From JAFNAG01 sp963824985 (GTDB taxonomy: Bacteria > Acidobacteriota > UBA6911), in contig CAWGRQ010000028.1 in assembly GCA_963824985.1 (NCBI GenBank), positions 1-64,000 on the forward strand: a stretch of DNA of 64,000 nucleotides, written 5' to 3'. Shown here in pieces: positions 56,785-64,000 of this stretch (position 1 is the stretch's first letter; each line of letters starts with the position of its first letter). Made by a program: the position numbers and the translations under genes. Below the pieces are notes generated by a model that did no database searches, was not told where the DNA came from, and worked only from the letters and a program-made list of their open reading frames with translations.

Positions 56785-57591
56785 CTATCCTCTCGTTCTC
56801 TTCAGATCGTCCGCGATGAGAGGAATCACGGCGTGGAGCAAGGCGACAAACTGGCCTTTGACGCGTTCCCCGGTTTCGAGGACTTCCTCATGGCTGAGCG
56901 GCCGCCCCGTAATGCCGGCCGCCATGTTGGTGACGCACGAAAGCGCCAGAATCCGGATGCCCATATGGCGGGCGGCAATGACCTCGGCCACGGTCGACAT
57001 GCCGACCACATCGGCTCCAATGGTGCGCAGATAGCGGATTTCGGCCGGCGTTTCATACGTGGGGCCGATCAGTCCGGCATAGACGCCCGGGAAAATATCC
57101 AGATTGAGCCGCCGCCCCTCACGGAGGGCCAGTTCCCGGTAGTCTTTCCAATAGGCGGTGGTCATGTCCACGAAACGGACGCCAAAACGCTCGTCATTAG
57201 GGCCGATCAGAGGATTCGTCCCCTGCAGGTTGATATGGTCGTCCAGCACCACCAGGCAGCCGGGCTTCAACTCCAGGGAGATCCCGCCGGCGGCGTTGGT
57301 GAGGATAACGGCCCGGATTCCCATGCGCCCGAAGACGCGCATCGGAAAGGCGATCTCCCTGGGGGTGAGCCCCTCATATAAATGGACGCGCCCCTGCATG
57401 GTCGCGATGGCCACGCCCGAGGCCTTGCCGATGATCAGCTGCCCGGCATGCCCCTCGGCGCTGGGACAGGGATAATGTGGAATCTCCTGGTAGGGGACGC
57501 GTACCGCATCGGCAAGTGCATCCGCGAACGCGCCCAACCCCGATCCGAGCACCAGCCCGATTTCCGGCCGTTGCCCCGTGCGGGAGAGCAC
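56785..57591 (-). CDS. Purine-nucleoside phosphorylase (trimeric, PNP type)
   Basis: GLVLGSGLGAFADAL, phosphate-binding QGRVHLYEG, LTNAAGGISLELKPGCLVVL, DHINLQGTNPLIGPND, the Glu of GPTYETPAEIRYLRTIGADV and VGMSTVAEVIAARHMGI are the trimeric PNP signature. The only in-frame start near the beginning is GTG 57591 without a ribosome site. In the same frame upstream, NFERADQAAQF looks like the missing N-terminus, and an ATG at 57638 lies one phase off, so a one-base error may hide the real start. It cleaves purine nucleosides phosphorolytically. Confidence 0.9.
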   Translation of the reverse strand: MLSRTGQRPEIGLVLGSGLGAFADALADAVRVPYQEIPHYPCPSAEGHAGQLIIGKASGVAIATMQGRVHLYEGLTPREIAFPMRVFGRMGIRAVILTNAAGGISLELKPGCLVVLDDHINLQGTNPLIGPNDERFGVRFVDMTTAYWKDYRELALREGRRLNLDIFPGVYAGLIGPTYETPAEIRYLRTIGADVVGMSTVAEVIAARHMGIRILALSCVTNMAAGITGRPLSHEEVLETGERVKGQFVALLHAVIPLIADDLKRTRG

Positions 57592-57658
57592 GAATTGCGC
57601 CGCCTGGTCCGCGCGCTCGAAATTCCTTCCCCGTTCATTGCCATTCCCATGCCCCCGC

Positions 57659-58943
57659 TTAGCCGTTGCTGATCAGCATTCCCACGATCGAAGCCGACAT
57701 CAGGTTGGCCATGGTACCGGCCAGCATGGCGCGGAAACCGAGGCGGGCCAGGTCGTCGCGCTTGTTGGGGGCCAGGGCTCCGATGCCGCCGATCTGGATC
57801 CCGATGGAGCTGAAGTTGGCGAACCCGCACAAGGCGAACGTCGCTATCGTAAACGAGCGCGGATCGAGGATCGATTTCATCGGCCCGAGCTGCGAAAAGG
57901 CCACGAGTTCGTTGATCACCATGCGGGTGCCGAGCAGATTGCCGACGTTGACACAATCCTTCCAGGGAATGCCGATGACGAAAGCCACCGGCGCGAAGAT
58001 GAGACCGAAGATGGATTGCATGTCCGACGGGAACCAGGAAACCCGCGATCCGGGTGAGACTGCCGTGAATGCCGCCCAGGATGCCGTTGGCGAGCGCAAT
58101 CAACGCGAGAAAGGCCACCAGCATGGCGCCGACATTCAGCGCCAGGTGCATGCCGTCGGTCGTGCCGCGCGAAATGGCTCCCAGGACGTTGGCATCCTTG
58201 GGCATTTCCACTGAGTCGATGTCGATCTCGGGCCCGCCGGCCGACTCCTCCCGGGATGACTCCCGGCGCGCCGTCAGCGGCGTTTCGGTTTCCGGAACCA
58301 GCATCTTCGCGATCAGGATCGTGCCCGGAGCGGTCATGATGACGGCCGCCAGCAGGTGTCTGGCTTCGATGCCGTATAGGATGTAAGCGCCCATGATGCC
58401 GCCCGACACATGCGCCATGCCCGCCGTCATGATTGTCATCAGTTCCGATTTCGTGCACTTCGGCAGGAAAGGACGGATTGAGAGAGGCGCTTCAGTCTGT
58501 CCCATGAAGATGCTGGCGGCGACATTGAGCGATTCTGCGCCACTCGCCCCCATCAATCTCGTCATCACCTTGGCCACCTGCTTGATGACGAACTGCATGA
58601 CGCCGAAGTGGTAGAGAATGGCGAAGAAAGCGGAGACGAAGATGATTGTCGTCAGCACCTGGAAGGCGAATACCATTCCGAGCTTGCTGCCGCTCTTGCC
58701 CAGTTCGCCAAACACGAATTCGGATCCTGCGAAGGAATATTCCAGCAGCCGGTTGATGGCATCTCCGGCCATCCGGATGGCGGCGCGACCGGCTTCCAGG
58801 CGCAGAATGATGAGGGCGAATGCAAACTGCAGACCCAGCCCCCACAGGATCGTCTTGAGCCGGATGGCACGCCGGTTAGTCGAGAAGGCATAAGCGAGCA
58901 GCATCATGGTTAATAAGCCTAGGAGTCCCATGAAACGGGCCAT
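57659..58943 (-). CDS. nupC: Concentrative nucleoside transporter (NupC/CNT family), one frameshift
   Basis: About 427 residues when joined. ATG 58943 follows GGGAG. Hydrophobic N-terminal helices, then FMGQTEAPLSIRPFL, HVSGGIMGAYILYGI, and after a phase change near 58035 KSILDPRSFTIATFALCGFA, FSSIGIQIGGIGALAPN and SIVGMLISNG. QTEAPL and the NFSSIG-type motif line the sodium/proton-nucleoside site. One indel around 58035 breaks it; flanking helices are intact, so it is likely an error. It imports nucleosides for the enzymes encoded around it. Confidence 0.88.
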
Positions 58944-58955
58944 TTGTGTTTCTCC

Positions 58956-60317
58956 CTATTCGGTATCCGCGACGCCGCCACCCGGCGCAGCCGGGCGGGA
59001 TTGAGGTTGAATTCCAATTATCTTTCGGATGAGCGGTGGCGTCCCGGGCGAAGCGTCGCGAACCACCCGAAAGGCCGGGTCCAGCAGAACCCTGGCCGCG
59101 GCGAGCCGGGTTTCGGAATTATAGTGAATGGTGCAGAGCGGTTCGCCTGCGCGGACCGGATCGCCGGTTCTTTTGTGCAGCACGATGCCGACCGCAGGAT
59201 CGACCGCATCTTCCCTTTTTGCGCGGCCCCCGCCCAGCAGTACGACCGCAAGGCCGATCTGTTCGCAGGCGATCTCCGCAAGAAAGCCCGTTTCGGGGCT
59301 GAGCAGATCGACCCGGTGCCGGGATTGCGGCAACCGGGAGGGGTCATCAATCACGCCCGGATCCCCCTCCTGCAGCCCGATGATCTGGCGGAATTTATCA
59401 AGTCCCCGGCCATCCGCGATGATCTCGGCCGCCAGCTGCCGGCCTGCTTCGACATTGGCGGTGCGCCGGCCCAGGCAGAACATCCATCCGGCAAGTTCCA
59501 GGCAAAGCGAGCGCAACTCCTCCGGTCCACCCCCCTGCAAAACCCCGATGCACTCGGCGATTTCGAGAGCGTTTCCCGCGGCTCTGCCCAGCGGCTGATT
59601 CATGTCGGTGATAAGCGCGATGGTCCGGGTGCCCATCAGCCGGCCGGTTTCGACCATCAGTTCCGCCAGGGCGATGGCATCCTCCTCCCTCTTCATGAAG
59701 GCGCCGGAACCGGTCTTGACGTCCAGGACCAGGGCATCGATCCCTTCGGCCAGTTTCTTGCTCATGATCGAGGCGCAGATCAGGGGGGGGCTTTCCACCG
59801 TGCAGGTTACATCGCGCAGGGCATAGAGCTTTTTGTCCGCAGGAGCGATTTCCGATGTCTGCCCGACGAGGGCGCAGCCGCACGCGCCGAGGACGCGCAG
59901 GAATTCCGCCTGCGGAAGGTTGACATTGAATCCCGGGATCGATTCAAGCTTGTCCAGCGTGCCGCCTGTGTGGCCGAGCCCGCGCCCGCTGATCATGGGG
60001 ACGAGCAACCCGCCCGCGGCTACGACCGGGGCGATGATCAGTGAGGTCTTGTCGCCCACCCCGCCGGTGGAGTGCTTGTCGACCTTCATGCCCGGGAAGG
60101 AGGATAGATCGAGAACGCGGCCGGAATTCAGCATCGCCTCCGTAAGGGCGGCCAGCTCCGCCCGGCTCATTCCGCGCCGGACCACGGCCATCAGCCAGGC
60201 GGAGATCTGGTAGTCCGGAATGTCATCCCGCGTGTACCCGTCCACGACGAAGTGGATCTCCTCGCGAGTGAGTTCACCGCCGTCACGTTTCTTGCGGATA
60301 ATGTCTACAGGTCTCAT
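58956..60317 (-). CDS. Thymidine/pyrimidine-nucleoside phosphorylase
   Basis: 453 residues. Signature KVDKHSTGGVGDKTSLI (phosphate site), SGRGLGHTGGTLDKLESIPG, LYALRDVTCTVESPPLICAS and SIMSKKLAEG, typical of deoA/pdp. The C-terminal domain (GLAVVLLGGGRAKREDAVDP) is family-normal, with a Pro/Gly tail. It splits thymidine, deoxyuridine and perhaps uridine to base plus (deoxy)ribose 1-phosphate. Between cdd (27 bp) and nupC (12 bp) in the leftward operon. Confidence 0.93.
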   Translation of the reverse strand: MRPVDIIRKKRDGGELTREEIHFVVDGYTRDDIPDYQISAWLMAVVRRGMSRAELAALTEAMLNSGRVLDLSSFPGMKVDKHSTGGVGDKTSLIIAPVVAAGGLLVPMISGRGLGHTGGTLDKLESIPGFNVNLPQAEFLRVLGACGCALVGQTSEIAPADKKLYALRDVTCTVESPPLICASIMSKKLAEGIDALVLDVKTGSGAFMKREEDAIALAELMVETGRLMGTRTIALITDMNQPLGRAAGNALEIAECIGVLQGGGPEELRSLCLELAGWMFCLGRRTANVEAGRQLAAEIIADGRGLDKFRQIIGLQEGDPGVIDDPSRLPQSRHRVDLLSPETGFLAEIACEQIGLAVVLLGGGRAKREDAVDPAVGIVLHKRTGDPVRAGEPLCTIHYNSETRLAAARVLLDPAFRVVRDASPGTPPLIRKIIGIQPQSRPAAPGGGVADTE

Positions 60318-60344
60318 TCCGGGCCGTCCGTGGGTAAAGAGAGA

Positions 60345-60797
60345 TTATGAGTCGCGCTGCGTTGATTCCAGCACAAACCCGGCGGGGAGCAGCTCGGAGC
60401 CGAGGGCTTCCTGCACTCCCTGCGGCCCCTGGAACATAACCAGGGCCTGCGGTCCGAACTCGAAGATCACCTGCCGGCAAGAGCCGCAGGGCGCACACGG
60501 GCGTTCCGGATTGCTCCAGACGGCAATCACCCGAATGCGCATGGCAGGGCCTTCGGCGGCCACGGCCGAATAGATCGCGGTCCGCTCGGCGCAATTGGTC
60601 AAGCCGTAGGAAGCGTTTTCGACATTGCACCCTGCATAGAGCGAGCCGGTCTCCGTGAGCAGTGCCGCGCCGACCCGGAATCGGGAATAGGGAGCATACG
60701 CCCGTCGCAGAGCTGCATGGGCGGCATTAAGAACGGCGGTGCGCTCATCCGCAGAAACCTGCGACTTGGAGCGGCCTGAGGATCGGGTTCCGGGCAC
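60345..60797 (-). CDS. cdd: Cytidine deaminase
   Basis: 150 residues. The GTG start at 60797 has AGGAG six bases upstream, which decides it over the longer open frame. AAHAALRRAYAPYSRFRVGA, GCNVENASYGLTNCAERTAI with zinc Cys and catalytic Glu, and PCAPCGSCRQVIFEFG with the two further zinc Cys. It deaminates cytidine/deoxycytidine. First gene of the five-gene operon cdd-deoA-nupC-pnp-udk. The N-terminus has about 15 extra basic residues. Confidence 0.93.
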   Translation of the reverse strand: MPGTRSSGRSKSQVSADERTAVLNAAHAALRRAYAPYSRFRVGAALLTETGSLYAGCNVENASYGLTNCAERTAIYSAVAAEGPAMRIRVIAVWSNPERPCAPCGSCRQVIFEFGPQALVMFQGPQGVQEALGSELLPAGFVLESTQRDS

Positions 60798-60834
60798 TGG
60801 AGTCTCCTGGATTCGATGAATGCCATCTGGAAAC

Positions 60835-60859
60835 GTCCGGCGGGCCAAACCCGCCGGAC
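60835..60859 (-). promoter_or_regulatory. 10-bp perfect hairpin in the leader of the nucleoside operon
   Basis: GTCCGGCGGG (60835-60844), loop of five, CCCGCCGGAC (60850-60859), 38 bp before the cdd start. No T-run follows on the minus strand, so a regulatory leader structure is more likely than a terminator. The rest of 60860-61154 has no gene; it separates divergent cdd and add. Confidence 0.45.
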
Positions 60860-61154
60860 ACAATCCGCGGGCAAAACGGCATTAGAAGTGAGAAGTCGCC
60901 GCGCGTCAAGAAGAATGAATTGCCCGCCACCGGCAAGGCGTGGGGACCTCCCCGGAGGCACTCCGCAAGTCCAGAATCGGTTAGCCTGCAGTATTCATGA
61001 ATAAAGCGGGTCAGGGCCGCTATGGTATGATTAGCATTCACAATTGAGGAATTCGTTCACCAGGGCTGTCAAGCTGAAATCCGGTACGAACCTGCCTGGT
61101 TTCCACAGGCGGCTGTCCGGGGAGCAGAAACCTGACGCAGGTGGGTTGTTACCA

Positions 61155-62249
61155 ATGAAAGAGATTCCGGAATCATACGATCCGCTCATCCCTTCCGAGA
61201 CACCCGGGGAGATCCCCTCTGAGGAATTCATCCGCTCCCTTCCCAAAGTCGAACTGCACTGCCACCTGGATGGATCGCTCCGGCTGGAGACGATCTGGGA
61301 ACTGGCGCAAAGCCGGAATGTGGCGCTCCCCGCCCGATCGCTTGAAGAATTGAGTGAGCTCTTCAATCCAGAAGGCGTCCAGCGCAATCTCGTCACATAT
61401 CTGAAGCGTTTTGAATTCACGCTGGCGGTATTGCAGGATGCCGAGGCGCTGACACGGGCCGCTTATGAACTGGCCATGGACAACGCCGCGGAAAACGTTC
61501 TTTATCTCGAAGTGCGTTATTCGCCGATCCTGCACACTCGCAAAGGAATGAAGTTAACCCAGGTCATGAACGCAGTGCTGGACGGGCTTGCCCGCGCGGA
61601 GCATGAAGCCGGCATCCGGACCGGGGTGATTGTCTGCGGCATCCGCAACATCTCACCCGAGACCTCGCTGCGACTGGCGGAACTCACCGTGGCCTACAAA
61701 CACCAGGGCGTGGTCGGGTTTGACCTGGCCGGGTTCGAAGACAGTTACCCCGCCAAGGAACACAACGACGCCTTCTATCTGATTCGGAAGAACAACATCA
61801 ACTGTACCGTACATGCCGGTGAGGCCTACGGTCCGGGTTCGATCAAGCAGGCGCTGCACAACCTGAACACTCACCGCATAGGCCATGGGACCCGCCTGAA
61901 AGAGGATGGGGATCTGCTGAACTATGTCAACGATCACCGGATTCCGCTGGAAATCTGCCTCTCATCCAATGTGCACACGGGGTCGATCAAATCACTGGAA
62001 GAGCACCCGCTCCGGCTTTACTACGACTGGGGGTTGCGCGTCACGCTCAATACCGACAACCGCCTGATGTCCGACACGACGCTCACTCAGGAATACCTGA
62101 CCGCCTGCCGCACCTTCGGGCTTACCGGGTTGGATCTCAAAAACATAATCATCATGGGATTCAAGAGCGCGTTCATGTCCCACAAGAACAAGGTCAGTCT
62201 TCTCGATCGCGTTTTGAAGATTCTGCAAAAAAAACAGACACCGTTCTGA
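61155..62249 (+). CDS. add: Adenosine deaminase
   Basis: 364 residues from ATG 61155; a longer frame to 61044 has only TTG and is less likely. Zinc ligands LPKVELHCHLDGSLR, then CTVHAGEAYGPGSIKQAL (catalytic Glu), HRIGHGTRLKEDGDLLNYVN and LNTDNRLMSDTTLTQEY. All catalytic residues are present. It converts (deoxy)adenosine to (deoxy)inosine, feeding purine-nucleoside phosphorylase. Divergent from the nucleoside operon. Confidence 0.95.
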   Translation: MKEIPESYDPLIPSETPGEIPSEEFIRSLPKVELHCHLDGSLRLETIWELAQSRNVALPARSLEELSELFNPEGVQRNLVTYLKRFEFTLAVLQDAEALTRAAYELAMDNAAENVLYLEVRYSPILHTRKGMKLTQVMNAVLDGLARAEHEAGIRTGVIVCGIRNISPETSLRLAELTVAYKHQGVVGFDLAGFEDSYPAKEHNDAFYLIRKNNINCTVHAGEAYGPGSIKQALHNLNTHRIGHGTRLKEDGDLLNYVNDHRIPLEICLSSNVHTGSIKSLEEHPLRLYYDWGLRVTLNTDNRLMSDTTLTQEYLTACRTFGLTGLDLKNIIIMGFKSAFMSHKNKVSLLDRVLKILQKKQTPF

Positions 62250-62339
62250 TCCATCATACTTGCTCCTGACGAGTGCAATTCTGGGCCGAACAGTGACGAA
62301 CATGGGGATCGGCGCACGGCCGATCGATCAATTCCAGCC

Positions 62340-62519
62340 TCAGCCACCGCCGGGAGCGCACGAGCGGTCGCGCAGCCAGGAGGCGAAAGCGGAGATCTTT
62401 TCATCGATGTTCCGGCTGCCGCATTTTGGACAGGAGACTTCCTCTTCGGGGGACGATGTGCGCACCAGCTTTTCGAATTCTGCGCCGCATTTGAGGCATT
62501 CAAACTCATAGAGGGGCAT
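62340..62519 (-). CDS. FmdB-family zinc ribbon protein
   Basis: 59 residues, ATG 62519 behind AAGGAG. MPLYEFECLKCGAEFEKLVR and VSCPKCGSRNIDEKISAF give the two CxxC knuckles of the FmdB/regulatory zinc ribbon family, often next to metabolic genes and of unclear function. The tail ends in Gly residues. Confidence 0.88.
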   Translation of the reverse strand: MPLYEFECLKCGAEFEKLVRTSSPEEEVSCPKCGSRNIDEKISAFASWLRDRSCAPGGG

Positions 62520-62755
62520 TTCCGGCTCCTTGTGCATGTCGCCGCCTTCGTGGCGGGCGATCCGGCACGGCTTTAATGTTGTATAGTTGCCATACAAGGA
62601 AACAATAATACACGGTGCCGGGATCCTTGTCAAGCCTCAAGCGCCGGCAATTGCAGGTCGGGCGCCGCGGCATTTGGATCGCAAAGCCCGCAAAGGTCAG
62701 AAATGTGCCCCGAGGTCTTCGCAGTTCGCTTGCGATGAAGTACGTTCGATTCGGG

Positions 62756-62926
62756 CTATGGGATGGATTTCTTTGCCTTCTCCACGGATTTCCGGGAAAA
62801 GTAAGCACAGACACCTTTCTTGGCATCGGGAGGGATAGCCGCCGCCTGCACTGCAGCTTTGAGTTTTTTTTCCGGAATGCCGAGTTCCTTGGCCCAATTC
62901 GCGATGGTTTTCAGGTCGTCTGCCAT
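62756..62926 (-). CDS. Small conserved-looking basic protein (56 aa)
   Basis: ATG 62926 with AGGAG upstream. MADDLKTIANWAKELGIPEK is followed by KLKAAVQAAAIPPDAKKGVC and AYFSRKSVEKAKKSIP. WAKELGIPEKKLKAAV looks like a helix-turn-helix or SAP-like pair. No family name can be given; good ribosome site and codon character support a real gene. Confidence 0.65.
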   Translation of the reverse strand: MADDLKTIANWAKELGIPEKKLKAAVQAAAIPPDAKKGVCAYFSRKSVEKAKKSIP

Positions 62927-63107
62927 GATGAGGCTCCTGGTTTGATTGTGATTTACCTTTTGCCGGAGACCATAGGATAACATGATCTGCAGAATGGACG
63001 ATTAAATGAATTCGAGCGCCACGGCGCCCGCTTCTGTATAGAATGGATTTGACCCACAGAACGGGTTGCCGCCCGAAGGGGAGTGGAATCGAGGGAGAGG
63101 GACGGAG

Positions 63108-63968
63108 ATGATTGCAGACGATGATGGGCAGGGGCGGCCGAAAATTGTGCTGCTCGGTCTTCCGTTTGACGAGAATTCATCGTTTCTCAGGGGGGCGGCG
63201 GATGCGCCGTCGATCATACGATCGGCATTGCGTTCCGGGGCATCGAATTTTTGGAGTGAAGACGGCACGGATCTGGGAGATGAAGCACTGTTCGGCGATG
63301 CCGGCGACGTGATCGCGGCACCGGGAGAGGACGGTTTTGCCCGGATTGAAGCCTCCGTCCGTTCGGTGCTGGCCCGGAACCTGCGGCCTATCGGTCTGGG
63401 CGGCGATCACGCGGTCGTCTATCCGGTGATACGGGCCGTCGCCTCCAGGCATCCGGGACTGACCGTCGTGGATTTTGATGCCCATCCTGACCTGTACGAT
63501 GAGTATTCGGGAAACCGCCATTCCCATGCCTGTCCGTTCGCGCGCATCATGGAAGAAGGATTGGTGCGGCGGCTGGTGCAGATCGGTGTCCGGACTCTGA
63601 ACGGTCATCAGCGACGTCAGGCGGAGAGGTTCGGGGTTGAAATCATCGAGATGCGGGCCTGGCGAGGGGTGGTGCCGGAGCTGCAGGCGCCGCTGTATCT
63701 TTCTTTTGACATGGATGCTCTTGATCCCGCCTTTGCTCCCGGGGTCAGCCACCCGGAGCCCGGGGGGTTCTCCGTGCGTGAGGTTCTAAGCGCCATCCAG
63801 GAATTGCGGGCTGAGGTGGTGGGCGCCGATATCGTTGAGTTTAATCCGCGTCTGGACCCCGCCGGCATCACGGCCTTCGTCTGTGCGAAACTGGTAAAAG
63901 AAATAGCGGCCAAAATGCTCGAATCGACCCGTTATAAGACGCGGGCGGAATTTCGGGGGCGGGGGTGA
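63108..63968 (+). CDS. Arginase/agmatinase/formiminoglutamase family hydrolase
   Basis: 286 residues from ATG 63108. Manganese motifs: LGGDHAVVYPV, VVDFDAHPDLYDEYSGNRHS and FDMDALDPAFAPGVSHPEPG, all ligands present. Ureohydrolase fold, releasing urea (arginine, agmatine) or formamide (formiminoglutamate). The HSHACPFARIMEEG loop resembles agmatinase-like members, but substrate is not assured. No arginine or histidine gene is adjacent. Confidence 0.88.
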   Translation: MIADDDGQGRPKIVLLGLPFDENSSFLRGAADAPSIIRSALRSGASNFWSEDGTDLGDEALFGDAGDVIAAPGEDGFARIEASVRSVLARNLRPIGLGGDHAVVYPVIRAVASRHPGLTVVDFDAHPDLYDEYSGNRHSHACPFARIMEEGLVRRLVQIGVRTLNGHQRRQAERFGVEIIEMRAWRGVVPELQAPLYLSFDMDALDPAFAPGVSHPEPGGFSVREVLSAIQELRAEVVGADIVEFNPRLDPAGITAFVCAKLVKEIAAKMLESTRYKTRAEFRGRG

Positions 63969-64000
63969 ATCGGGTCATGCGGGTAGAGGAGGTGGAGCGA

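Noticed and set aside
1..64000. CRISPR arrays, tRNA or rRNA genes
   Set aside because: No regularly spaced direct repeats of CRISPR size, and no cloverleaf or conserved rRNA segments were recognised by eye. A tRNAscan-SE, Infernal or CRISPR-finder run would settle it.

Overview
The window is GC-rich and looks like a chromosomal stretch from an Acidobacteriota-type bacterium, probably assembled from metagenomic data. The assignment is inference. It rests on two very large Oar-like TonB-dependent receptors with N-terminal carboxypeptidase-regulatory domains, an ADOP/MacB-type duplicated permease, Pro-rich TonB, a DUF1080 protein, a subtilase with GILWGN repeats and a DUF6125 protein. I found no rRNA, tRNA, CRISPR array, replication origin or intact phage.

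Layout. 0-9 kb is a disturbed accessory region: a broken GH127 glycosidase, a broken membrane-anchored carboxypeptidase-regulatory protein with a MITE inserted exactly at its start codon, a CPBP protease, an SF1 helicase with a RelE-fold N-terminus followed by ankyrin repeats, a broken DUF1186/SEC-C gene and an IS fragment. 9-19 kb holds the ADOP permease and a coupled operon for a tripartite RND efflux pump ending in a radical SAM enzyme, with small leftward ORFs beyond it. 19-27 kb is an overlapping five-gene operon (ABC ATPase, permease, PaaK/CapK-like adenylate-forming enzyme, NMT1-type binding lipoprotein, TonB-dependent receptor) that looks like one uptake-and-activation system of unknown substrate. 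28-38 kb carries zwf-pgl and a formate dehydrogenase locus: an fdhA with an in-frame TGA at the catalytic position and a textbook bacterial SECIS hairpin, a ferritin-like protein, and on the opposite strand nuoE and a nuoF-gltD fusion.

38-55 kb holds mixed functions: DUF1080, DUF6125, an SPFH-RHH-DUF3592 group with a second MITE inside, TonB, Hpt and response-regulator proteins, a subtilase, a stand-alone membrane sensor next to a GGDEF-EAL protein carrying a paralogous sensor, an M14 carboxypeptidase and the second Oar-like receptor. 55-62 kb is a nearly complete nucleoside salvage locus (tdk, udk, pnp, nupC, deoA/pdp, cdd, add). The right end has an FmdB zinc ribbon, a tiny basic protein and an arginase/agmatinase-family enzyme.

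Frame quality. Many recognisable genes are split by single-base phase changes. fdhA alone has roughly 18-20, mostly equivalent to one extra base, while motifs on both sides stay intact. Housekeeping-type genes (acrB-like, nupC) show the same thing once each. I read most of these as consensus errors rather than decay, except in 0-9 kb where real decay is also plausible.
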